NCBI GenBank assembly: GCA_963691655.1
Contig: OY829326.1
Span: 83,073,235-83,137,234, forward strand
DNA length: 64,000 nucleotides
DNA from: Toxonevra muliebris
Lineage: Eukaryota; Arthropoda; Insecta; Diptera; Pallopteridae
Direction: 5' to 3'
The notes below the pieces were generated by a model. It was not told the DNA's origin and searched no databases. It was given only the letters and a program-made list of their open reading frames with translations. Positions 1 to 9,589 of this stretch are shown here, one piece after another (within the stretch, counting starts at the first letter, position 1; every line of letters begins with the position of its first letter). The position numbers and the translations under genes were made by a program.

Positions 1-112
1 CTCTACATACCGTTCTTTTGGAGATATTTAACACTTTCGCAATCTTTGAACCAGACCACGACGGATTTTCAATAAATTTGTTTACAATCAATTTTCTATT
101 TGCAGCTTCCAT
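1..112 (-). mobile_element. Tc1/mariner-like transposase, N-terminal fragment cut by the window edge
   Basis: An open frame starts with ATG at 112 on the minus strand and runs off the window. Its 37 residues include IENPSWSGSKIAKVLNISKR, which looks like the first helix-turn-helix of mariner-family transposases (family knowledge). It lies inside the presumed Grx1 intron, on the strand opposite to Grx1. The fragment is too short to place in a subfamily. Confidence 0.45.
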
Positions 113-1100
113 TGTGCACACAATCACGAACTTGCGATCAATTAATATGAAAAATTCATCAACTAACGGTAACGGTATTGTAAACAAATCCCAGTAAAAA
201 ATTTGTTGTTCTTATGACTAGGGGCGACGTGGTGACCACAACAAAGCGTGCTAATTTGGCGTGAACCGCGCTTTAAAAGTTTTTATGCAAAATCACCGTC
301 ATTCTCGCATTTTCTACAGAGTATTTTTTAGCCTTTTGGACTCGATTTATTAATTTGGTTGCGATTTCCCAACTAAAACTTCACTACACTAGTTTTCTTC
401 ACGAGGAACTATTAAGCTACCAGATAAGTTTACTAGCCCTACAACTGGGGCTCATGGACCGTATTAAACATCGGGCGATAAAGCTAACAGGAAACAGTTT
501 CCAGCTCTATTGAATCCTTGGAACATCGTAATAACGTGGGATCGTCTCTATTCTTCCGCTATTTGCATGGTAGATGAACTGCGGAAATGCAAGATTTGAT
601 GCCACCAGTTTATGCGTTACACGAACTGCAAGGCGAACTCTCATATTCCACGTGGACGCGGTATTCCAACGCATCACGTATTACATAGATAGCTTTAGCT
701 CTGCCTTAACGCGGGTTATGTAACAGGCTCCCTGCAAATATTTTTCCTGATTGATATGGCTTTCCAAATTTAAAACAAACAGTCACATATACTTTTCACT
801 CTTTCCTCGTCCCCTTAAACTATTTTCCTCTGCTCTGCATTTATAACATTAAAAAAAATTATTAAAACTTATATGTTGTGTATGGTTACTTTGCTCTTTT
901 AGCTGGATTTGGCATTAGAATTAACATAGTTAACATACAAAATGCGTATTCTGTTATAAAGATTTCATCTTGAATTGTCAAAATTTAGAGTAGCCCTTGA
1001 ATTAGTGAAAATTTTGACAGTTCATAAGTTCGTACATAAATTAGTTTATACTATATTTGTTAAATGAATGAAAATAATTGTAAATGTTTTTTTTTTTCAG
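113..1100. other. Intronic stretch before the last Grx1 exon
   Basis: No coding exon can be recognised here. The first part is probably the 5' flank of the transposase fragment. A short segment near 395-440 (ttttcttcacgaggaactat) recurs in diverged form near 55280-55300, so part of this stretch is dispersed repeat. A pyrimidine-rich tract leads into the splice acceptor at 1100. Confidence 0.4.
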
Positions 1101-1196
1101 GTGCCGCGTTGCTTTATAGATGGAAAGTTCATAGGCGGCGGCACAGACGTAAAGAATATGTACGAACAAGGAACTCTACAAAAATATTTTAATTGA
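1101..1196 (+). CDS. Grx1: Glutaredoxin, last coding exon (partial gene)
   Basis: After a run of T and CAG (acceptor at 1100) the frame reads VPRCFIDGKFIGGGTDVKNM and continues YEQGTLQKYFN before a TGA stop at 1194-1196. This is the C-terminal part of the glutaredoxin fold: the TVP cis-proline strand region, then the FIGGGTD motif that binds the glutathione carboxylate. The protein is a small dithiol oxidoreductase that reduces glutathione mixed disulfides. The CPYC active-site exon must lie before the window. A gene for a CPYC glutaredoxin (Grx1, CG6852) sits next to Uggt (CG6850) in Drosophila by gene numbering, which fits the neighbour here. An AATAAA lies at 1355-1360. The assignment to a Grx1-type rather than a monothiol protein rests on the ending and on context. 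Confidence 0.85.
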   Translation: MPRCFIDGKFIGGGTDVKNMYEQGTLQKYFN

Positions 1197-1228
1197 TAGA
1201 ACATTTTAAAAATTTGTAATGAATTAAA

Positions 1229-1234
1229 TTTATT
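1229..1234 (-). promoter_or_regulatory. Candidate poly(A) signal of Uggt
   Basis: The minus strand reads AATAAA here, 264 bases beyond the Uggt stop. The position lies just past the Grx1 stop on the other strand, so the two 3' ends probably overlap. Confidence 0.4.
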
Positions 1235-1354
1235 TCCTTTTTGTAATTTATATTAGGGAAAATAATGAAATAATTTTATAATTTGTTTGTTAAATATGGG
1301 CTTCCATTATCAATACTCATCATCTTCAAATTGGGGAAAAATTTGTACTTCTAA

Positions 1355-1360
1355 AATAAA
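1355..1360 (+). promoter_or_regulatory. Candidate poly(A) signal of Grx1
   Basis: AATAAA on the plus strand, about 160 bases after the Grx1 stop and 138 bases before the Uggt stop codon of the convergent gene. Confidence 0.4.
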
Positions 1361-1497
1361 TATAAACTTTTTTAAAATCTTTTTCATAGTGAGTAAAGCA
1401 CGGAAAACTGATACAATTGGTTGAAGACTTCGAAAAAAAAATTGAGATGGTGCCTAGTTATAAAATTGTTCTAAAAAGGAAAATTCAAAATGCGAAA

Positions 1498-4400
1498 TCA
1501 CAATTCGCTGTGTTTCGTATCACGCTTATTAGTGCTCTGTTCAGCGTTTAACTCTTTCTCTTCTATTAGTGAGTCGTGATCGCTGTTTTCGTGATCTTCG
1601 ATTTTGGTCATTAACTTTTTGATTTCTAAGTCATAGTCCTTCCACTCTGGCACAATGCGTTGAGCAGCCGTTAGCTTCGCTTCTTTTGTTTGCGGGTTAT
1701 TACATAAATCGATAACCTTAGCAGTTTTTAACGAGCTATCACTGCACCATGTCTGACACCAGAGCCATTCGTCAGGTAGTGATTTGATAGCCACTTGATG
1801 AATCATGTTGTTTGGCAGATCCTGGTCCAGGTTGGATAAACTGTTGGGGTCTTGGCTAAGCGCTTGATACTGCCCGCGTAATCGATCTCCAGCTGCAATT
1901 TTTCTAAAACGTTTCAAGTCCACAACGTAGAGTGCTGAAATGTGATATCGCCGTCCCATGAGATGACTGCGCCAATAACCTTGCTTCCAGAACCGGAAGC
2001 CTTCCATTTCCTTACGTGAGTCACAGAATGGTGTGTAGGCGTAAGGTGCGCCACCTAGGTCCATGTCGTATAGTTCTTTTATATCGGTACGAACAATGGC
2101 ATCTGCGTCTACGAATATGATTTTGCGTACGTTCAGCGGGAATAATACGTCCAGGAAAAGTATTTTGTAGCCCCAAATCGTTCGTTGTTTCTCGGTTTGT
2201 TGGTGCAACCAACGCGGCCATTTGTATTGGACAAGCTCGTAGCGAAAACCGTAATCACGTGCCATATGTGGCAAAAAATCCGTGAACTGAGGAGAAAGAT
2301 AGTTTTTCAGGAACCAAAACTTTACCGGCGACTTTGTATGCTTGAGTAATGAAACCATCATAATGCGAAGCAACCGTTCATACAAATGACCTGATGCCAC
2401 CGAAAATATATTGATCGTTTCTGCATCTTCGTCGACGACTGCACCACCACCCGTGGATGCTGCTCCTCCCCCAAATGAGCTTGCAATTGAATTCCAAATG
2501 CCTGATTGTGACTGCTCATCCTCGTCACCAAGAAGATCAGCGTGTTGCATGCCGGATTTCTTCCCTACGCGTAGTTTAATAACATGTGAGCGCAACGAGC
2601 TGATCACAACTTTGGTAGTGTAATTATGATGAACAGTGTTTGGGCCTTCGGCATGGGTGATGTCGTATATATCAGCGGATTTGCCGTCCCGTAGACGCAA
2701 CTCCCATACACCTGGGTTCGCCTTCAGTTGGAAATAACCCAAGTTAGCCATCACGATTGTGTCCACCAAAGATGGGCTTTTTTTAGTGCCCAGTACCACT
2801 TGTAGTCCCCGTGGTGGGGCACCACTGTTCGAATCAAAGCAATGGCCCTCCAGTAATAAGTATTCCAGCTCGAACTCGCTATGTACGGGCCCACCAATTT
2901 CGTTTAGTTTAATATTGTCGAGGTCATAAACAGAACGCACCGCTTCGACCAACCAGTTTTCAGGCACTTGAATGTTCTGCGTAAGCAGTGGATTAGCAGG
3001 AACACCTGTAAATCTGGCTAGTGGTCCTTCGCCTAGTGCGCCATTCGGTTCGAACTGCACTTCCGGTTCTACAACATATCGATAGAAATTCTTTACGGGC
3101 ATATCGCTGTGCTGTCCAAGAGGCGTTAAGTAAAGGCGCATTTGACAGTTGAGAGTATTGCGGAGCAAAATTAGAATGGGTGCCAATTTTTGAGCACTTC
3201 GCGAAGCAGGGTCTACGACTGCAGCTACTTCGAAATACGGCAAATCAATTTGTTTTGGTGGTAATTTTACTGCAGAGTGTTCATCTTTGATGTCATCGGG
3301 CATTTTGAAACGCGTTTTAGATTGGCGTGGCAACAGGCTGGTGTATAGTTTAAGTAATGTGTCGCTGCTAAGCTCTAAGTCGTCGATTGCGGCACTCTGC
3401 TCCAACACTTTACGTATCTTGTCGCCATACTGTAGGGCATTAAAACGGTCGACCAGCCCAAAGTCCTCAATGCCAAATTGTTCATTGGATTGAAGCGGAC
3501 CGAATATTTTGCCATTGCCTATTACAAGACGTTCAGATTTACGTAAGCCCAGTACCCGCTGAGCGTATACGCGCAACATTTTCATATGCAGTTCGGTCGA
3601 GGATAAAATATCATTTAATGCCATTGGAATGTCTAATTTGCCGTTGGAGCCTTCCGATTTTTTTAGCCACTTAAGTACAACTTCGGTAGCTTCAGGACCA
3701 GGGAGCGTCTGTACCGCAGCCCATGCCAGACGGTTGAGATTGTCTATACGGCTCAAATCAGCACCTTCGACGTTAGGAATAAACGCCACACGCACGCTGC
3801 TTCCTGCTTTAAGGTAGCGCAAAGCACTTGCTAAGAGCTCTCTGCCCTCAGTTTGCTCCAAGTCACAGTGCACCCATAATGTAAGGAAATTCAATTCCGC
3901 GCTGCCAATTCTCTCTGTGGCATGTTTCCCTCCAAAATATTTTATGTTTCTTAAAAGTGTGGCGGTCATGTCACGGTTGGACAACTGCGCTAAATCCTTC
4001 ACATTACTTAAGTCAGAATGAGGTTTACCAGTCAGGTCAAGGAATTTAGAATTGTCGCCAGCCAATATGCGCTGATTTAACCGAGGCATTACATGTGGTT
4101 GATTCATAAGAAAATCAATAACAATATCGGAATCGGTGAGGTCGCCACGATATACGGCTTTCTGCAATGTTGTTGTTTGCTGTATTATTTCTGAGAAAAT
4201 CGCTTCCTCAAAGTCGCTATCGGACGCTAGAAGTGTCTGTTGCATGGGTACACCGTTTAGCAAAGCCTGTGGCGAGTCGGCAAATCCCAAACGCTCTATA
4301 AACTCTTGCGCTAATTGCCGTCCGTAATCGTAGTCAGAGTCCTCATCCAGAATTTCATCTATCTTCGCTAGTGATAATGCGTTGAAGGATTTTTTTATTT

Positions 4401-5903
4401 GGTTTCGAATGTGCTTGTGACGAACTTTCTCAGAACTGCTCACGTCGGCGAAAACATCTGTAAGGAAACTCAATGCAGCTCTAGCATCTTTCTTCAGTGT
4501 GACGTAATTGTAAGCGCATACTATAGAATGATAGTCCTTTGATGTGTCATCGTTTGCACGTCGCGCATCAAATATAAGTCCCAATCGAACTGGTGCCAAA
4601 TGAATCACAAAGCTTTCTGCTAGTTTAATCAGACTGCGGCTCTGTGAATCCAAAGGGTCTACCACGAGCACTAAATTGAAGACATTTTTACGAATATTTC
4701 TTAACATGCCAGGAAAAGTGGGACGCAACAAGTCCATTACACTGGCTGGCCAGCGACGATAGTGCGCATCAGTTTCAATGTCGTTCACCCATAAAACTGC
4801 AGTATCACGAATATCAATAGCGAATTCACGATTTGCACTACCGGAAAGATCAAGCGCCAGTAGCGCAGACGCCACTGAGCCGCGTACATTGTTGTTGTGA
4901 AGGCTCTCGAGTACGTGTACCTCAGTACGAAGTGATTCAACGAGAGAGCCCAAATCCATGGTGTCGGCATCGAAAAAAAGACCGTTGATAAAAAGCGCAC
5001 CATCTGGCGGCATAATGTTAAGACTGCGACCAAATGCTTCTGTATTATGCTTTACTTCGTCACGCAGTTCATTCGATACTTTGTGGCTGAGTAAAGTGCG
5101 CGCCTGCATTGGAAAGTTGTGGGCGGTGAACTGCAGAATTTGTAGTGCTTCCTCACCCTGAATCTCAGCAATGGCAGCAGTTGCTTGAAGGCCGAGATCT
5201 TGAAACTCCCAAGCCTTTAATTGTGCGATTTCTTCGCTGCCTTGCAACAGGCTGTAACGTAATTGGTCCAATGATCGCGAAAGTGTAGGAAAACGAGCCT
5301 TCAACACCTTGAAATCAAAACCCTGAACTTCACTCTCGCCAACTGAATCATCATTTGAGGTTGCGTTGTCCTCTGCCGCTTTGGGAGAATCATCCTGACT
5401 CTTATATTCAGTAGATTTAAGATGTAACTCTACACCGTAACCAGAGAGACGCACCTGTCGATCTGACTTGGCGCGTATATGGTGTCGGGCGATATAGCGA
5501 ACTGCTCCAGTGAGCGCCTCTTGCGATAAATAAGTATGAAAATCGGCAAACTCGCGAGTTGCTAAATCACCATAAAGAGCCGCAGTGCGTGTGTTGTTCT
5601 CAGAGCCTGGATAAATGTGATCGAAGCTGTAGGTCTCAACTTCGTCGTCCAGCGATGCTTCACTTAGGTGCAATTTTTTTCGTAATTCATTTAACGTGCA
5701 AACCAACTCTGTTCCAATTTGCACGAATGTGTCAGTCTGGCAATCACTACGGCTGAGTACCTCTGTTGCAATTTGGAAATGAGTTTGTATACGAGGCGTT
5801 AAGCTGTGCATAGAAACTACAAGCTTGAGAAGGGGCACCTGCAATACACTCAGTCGCGTTCGTACTACATTCATAGCGGCAATATACTGCTTCGACTCTG
5901 TCT
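1498..5903 (-). CDS. Uggt: UDP-glucose:glycoprotein glucosyltransferase, exon 2 (most of the protein)
   Basis: This exon encodes residues 87-1554 of Uggt, the ER folding sensor that puts glucose back on N-glycans of misfolded glycoproteins so that they re-enter the calnexin cycle. Although ATG occurs at 5874, the exon really begins at 5903 after CAG: the frame stays open upstream and joins exon 1 in phase 1. The long N-terminal part holds the thioredoxin-like sensor repeats. A glycine-rich linker (FGGGAASTGGG) precedes the GT24 catalytic domain at about residues 1248-1510. That domain has the metal-binding DAD triad in FVDADAIVRTD near residue 1352 and NLDQDLPN near 1444. The C-terminus is HSEL, an ER-retrieval signal of the KDEL class. 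The catalytic domain is nearly identical to my recollection of the Drosophila protein, and the full length is close to its 1548 aa. No frameshift or stop is seen. Confidence 0.97.
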
Positions 5904-6679
5904 CTGTATACGATACAAATGAAAATAAGAGAGAGACTTAGTTTATATGCAAGTAAAAACGTGAAAAAGGTACATTATAATAATTATTGTTGAACAGAAT
6001 CTTTGTTCATAAGATTATTGGCTATAACAGAGTTATAATAATTTACTATCAGTATGAACAAATAAATTAAGATCCTTTTCGAAAGCATCAGGTTGGGCTA
6101 CGAATTTTTTCTTATTATCTCATAGCTCAATACATATCTATTCTATATGCAGAATGTTCGGGTGGTCCATGTCTATACAGCACTGGCGTGTTGGGTACCT
6201 CGAGTGCACAAAAAGTGCTCATGAAACATGCGTCCTAAATGCTTTGCTTATAAAAAAATCAAAAAATAACTTTGTTATTTAGTCGTCGTAACAAACAATT
6301 TTTTTTAGAAAAAAGAAGCAACTATCTGAGATATCTCAGAAATCGTTTGTGGTATGGCATTTAGTGAGTATGCTTGGTTTAACAGGTGTGACTTGGTACA
6401 AGAACGTTGGTTGACAATGTCATGCCTGAAAGTTTTGTCTTTTTTCTCAAGTTTAAATACAAAAAATAATAATTTGGTGCAGTGTACCATTGACATGGGC
6501 AAGTTAATATGATTTTTTCAATCTAACAAAAGTATAGAAGTTTCACTTTATTTTTGCTAGTTAATTTTTATTATATAATTTTCTAATATACCTAGAATAA
6601 TAAAATAATTAAAATAAATTTAGTTTTTGTAACTGACTAATGCTGTATTTATTTTTACAAAAACTCAAATAAGTATGTA

Positions 6680-6830
6680 GGTAGGTAGCAATGAGAAGGC
6701 AGATGAGCTAGCAAGGAAGGAGCGAAAATCTCCTTTATTGGATTAGAAGCTTTTCGTGGACTGGAGAAAGGCTATCTAACCATGCTGTTAAAAGCAGAAG
6801 TAGAACAACTAAGAATATAATACCGCGATA
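6680..6830 (+). mobile_element. LINE RNase H C-terminal scrap
   Basis: One frame reads GSNEKADELARKE, matching the end of the RNase H domain in R1/LOA-type non-LTR elements (the GNEKADELA motif). The frame breaks within about 50 bases on each side. It is a relic only. Confidence 0.5.
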
Positions 6831-7084
6831 ACGTACCTAGTATAGAACAACCAAAAACCCTTTTGGGAAAATATTAACAAAAACGTTTTAATTATATTAT
6901 AGTATGAATCTAATATAATAGTGGCTGAAAATCACTTGAAAATTGAATTTTTCATAGTAGGGGAAGGTAGTCATGGTTGAGCAGTTAAGTTTTGAGTGTT
7001 GTTACACGCGATTTGTTAATGCACGTGCGCGGCAATGATTCTCTTTGAAAGAGCGAACTTTGAATGCCCTTTTGATATCTGTAA

Positions 7085-7175
7085 GCGCTTTTCTCCCGTG
7101 CTCGGTCAAGGTGGTTACATTCAGCTCGTTGCAGAGTTGCTTTTTATCGAAATGCACTCCTCTGTTTTTTTACAA
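7085..7175 (+). repeat. Partial copy of the GCTCGG-rich dispersed repeat
   Basis: The phrase gctcggtcaaggtggttaca followed by ttcagctcgttgcagagttg recurs, slightly changed, in the two tandem units at 22267-22830. The flank to about 7330 also resembles, in reverse, the stretch 11850-12040 (the words around cttctggatcttctgga). Confidence 0.6.
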
Positions 7176-8088
7176 CGATGAATTCAATGCTTTGTTCAAT
7201 GAGAGAATTTTAAAAAACTTCCGACGCTAATATTTTGGAATTTGCTTAACTGATTGTTATATAATATAGCACTTCTGGATCTTCTGGATTAAAAATGTAG
7301 TTACACTAATAAATGTATAGATAATAGACTATTGTATTCAAACAAATGATTAATTATGTGTTTTTATCAATAAAATCAATGGTGAAGTTCAATAAATTTG
7401 TGTTTTTATTTCATTAAATTTTGTTTTCCACTTAATTTTTTATCGTATCAACACATTTTTAGTTGATTTTCAGCAGGTTCCCAACTCTGACAAAATTTTT
7501 TTCAAATGCCTATAAATTCTACATTTTCCATCTAATCGATCTCCGATGTAATAAATAGTTTCGTATTCTGAAAATCTGAAACTGAAATTATCAACCAAAA
7601 ACAAAACCTTTCCCAACCATCACAACCTTCTTCTACGAATGAAAATCTGACTTTCAGTTATGAATTTTCACTATGCAACTCTGTTTTTGCGAGAGAATTG
7701 AGGAAATTCTACTACAAAGTAATAATATAATAAATAAAAAAGCCCGTGACAAAAAAAGTCTCTGACTTTCTAAAGGCTAGTTTTGTAATATTTTGTTATA
7801 CTAGTAAAATACATGAACATACTCTGGTCAGTCATGTTTTGGTTAGAACAGGTGGCACAGGTGAGCTTTCAAACATGTCGAAAATACGATGTAAGTGCAA
7901 CGTTTTTCTAAAGGCTGATACTTTATATACAGGTTATGTATTCAATAAAAAGCATAATTCCGGTAGTCAGTCAGATTTTCGTTAGAACGGGGCCCGTCAG
8001 TCAGACTTCAAGTTTGTATGAAAAAAAAATTTTTCGCAATAGTTTTCTAAAATCTGAAAAATTTATTTTTAAGTAGCTTATCAATAAT

Positions 8089-8138
8089 AAGATCACTGAT
8101 GAGGAATCGCGGCGGATTCCGAAACGGCCGTCTGATTT
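8089..8138 (+). ncRNA. Hammerhead ribozyme motif, intact core
   Basis: All invariant core parts are present in order. Stem I 5' strand AGATCA (8090-8095) is followed by core CTGATGA (8096-8102). Stem II is GGAATC / loop GCGGCG / GATTCC (103-120 of that hundred). GAAA follows at 8121-8124, then CGGCCGTC at 8125-8132, and stem I 3' strand TGATTT at 8133-8138. Cleavage would fall after C8132, in a GUC triplet. Stem III (ACGGCCGT) is a perfect palindrome with no loop. As a monomer it could form only about 2 bp, but two molecules can pair fully, as described for hammerheads of Penelope-like elements and retrozymes. A second, changed copy lies at 32922-32970. Activity is inferred, not shown. Confidence 0.75.
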
Positions 8139-8645
8139 GCCCGTCTCCGTATACACTGTTGTTGTGATGACTACATATATACGTTCCTTGCCTGTTAAAT
8201 TAACTAAAACATGGAACAGTAGTCACGACTTTGAAAATTAACAACTAGATTTAATTTTCATTGTCTACAAAACACATAATAAACATGAAAAAGTTAATCA
8301 ACTATTTGATAGAACAACGCTCGTCAGTCACGTTTTTGTTTCACAGTTGATGCTTAAGTTGTGTAAAATTTTATTCAAGAATATGGCAACATGCGTTTGA
8401 CAAATCTCATTTCTGAAAATATTTGCTTGAATAATATGTATTTGACTTATTTGAAAATTTAAAAGTTCAAAGGGGCAAAATACAAAGAGAACAGCCAGGC
8501 TGATTCTTTATTAACCTGGTAAAGGTCGCGGAAATATTTTTCATCATATATTTTAAAGAATTCTGATTTTGATTTCTTTTGTATAATAATATTCCTCAGT
8601 TCATCGTATTCTGAGTCACTATCAATTTCATGGTTTGTTTTTAGC

Positions 8646-9215
8646 TCAAAGAAATTTTATTCTTTCCGCTTTTGTCAAAAATTCAGAACATGAATCAGCT
8701 GTTACTCCAGCAATGCTTAAGTCTATGCCTGAATGTCTCCTCACCCACATCAATGTAAGCTCGTTTACACGAGCGCTCTCGTTGAATTTTTGGACACACT
8801 CCAAGGCCAACCTAGAGGTTATATCTGTCCGCTGCATGCACTTAATCACCGACTGATTGTCAAGGGCAATGACAATTCTCTTGCCATTGACCTGGTTCTC
8901 AATAAGGTTGACCAGTGCATGCACTAAACCCAGCATCTCTGCCTGGTAGACGGACACATTTTTTCCCAGCCGTAGAACACCGGACAAATTAAACTCATCT
9001 GAGAAAATACCTGCCTCAGCTCTACCTTCCAGCAGAGAACCATCAGTGAAAATGCTGATAGCGCTATTCTCAACTTCCACGTTGACGGTTTCATCCGCTA
9101 TCCGACTCACAGTTTGAAGTAAATGATTATAACTTTTTTTTAACAAATTTTGTTTTAAAAACGTATACATTTTGTGTGCATGTGCAGTACAGTATGAAAA
9201 CACTAAAACATTCAT
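8646..9215 (-). mobile_element. Non-LTR retrotransposon RNase H fragment inside the Uggt intron
   Basis: A 189-codon open frame contains a type I RNase H domain: FTDGSLLEGRAEAGIF (first catalytic Asp), AEMLGLVHAL (Glu), ALDNQSVIK (Asp) and a damaged end, MWVRRHSGIDLSIAGV, where WVPGHxGIxGNE is expected. Such RNase H domains follow the reverse transcriptase in I, R1 and LOA-type LINEs. The first part of the frame (about residues 1-50) is not part of the domain. No reverse transcriptase is attached, so this is a 5'-truncated relic, antisense to no exon. Confidence 0.75.
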
Positions 9216-9330
9216 TCCAACAAGATAATTTCTCGGAATTTATAATATCTGACGAAGTCTGAACCTTGCTCAACAAGCTTTTAAATGCAAAATTTTCCAG
9301 TTAGCACAGTATATGCAAGCAAATTCTTAC

Positions 9331-9589
9331 CATATTCACTCAATGATGTCTCCAACTCTGCTAAGCCCTTAATGAAGTCCCAGAACAGACCGGCATTCTC
9401 GTCAGCCAGGTACTCGGCAATCTCCAAGTATAATGGTGTCTGCTGCCATTTAGCATTGATTAGCGTGGTTATTGGGAAGCTTTTTGATGAAGTAGTTTCA
9501 GATGTCTGGCTAGAAGATACTATACTTGCAAGGAGCACGAAAGTAAATACCACATAGTGGCAACAGCTTTTATATACAATTTCCGACAT
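9331..9589 (-). CDS. Uggt: Uggt exon 1 with signal peptide
   Basis: The exon has ATG at 9589 and ends ...GAATATG with donor GTAAGAA at 9330. It is 259 nt (86 codons plus one base), matching the phase of exon 2. The first 28 residues have a hydrophobic core (VVFTFVLLASIV) and a small-residue cleavage region, an ER signal peptide. The mature start continues FPITTLINAKWQQTPLYLEI, which is the conserved N-terminus of Uggt just after the signal in Drosophila. The junction codon is G|AG (Glu). Taken alone the exon frame runs on into the intron to a false stop at 9281. Confidence 0.95.

Larger units (their letters stand above)
5904..9330 (-). other. Uggt intron 1, about 3.4 kb
   Basis: On the minus strand it starts with GTAAGAA (9330 downward) and ends in CAG (5904). 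It holds pieces of LINE RNase H on both strands, a GCTCGG-type dispersed repeat near 7085 and a hammerhead-ribozyme motif at 8089-8138. I see no coding exon of another gene. Confidence 0.8.

Noticed and set aside
8096..8132. The hammerhead motif as a chance match
   Set aside because: Chance is unlikely to give all core residues plus three helices. A second copy with compensatory changes argues against it, so I kept it as a feature.
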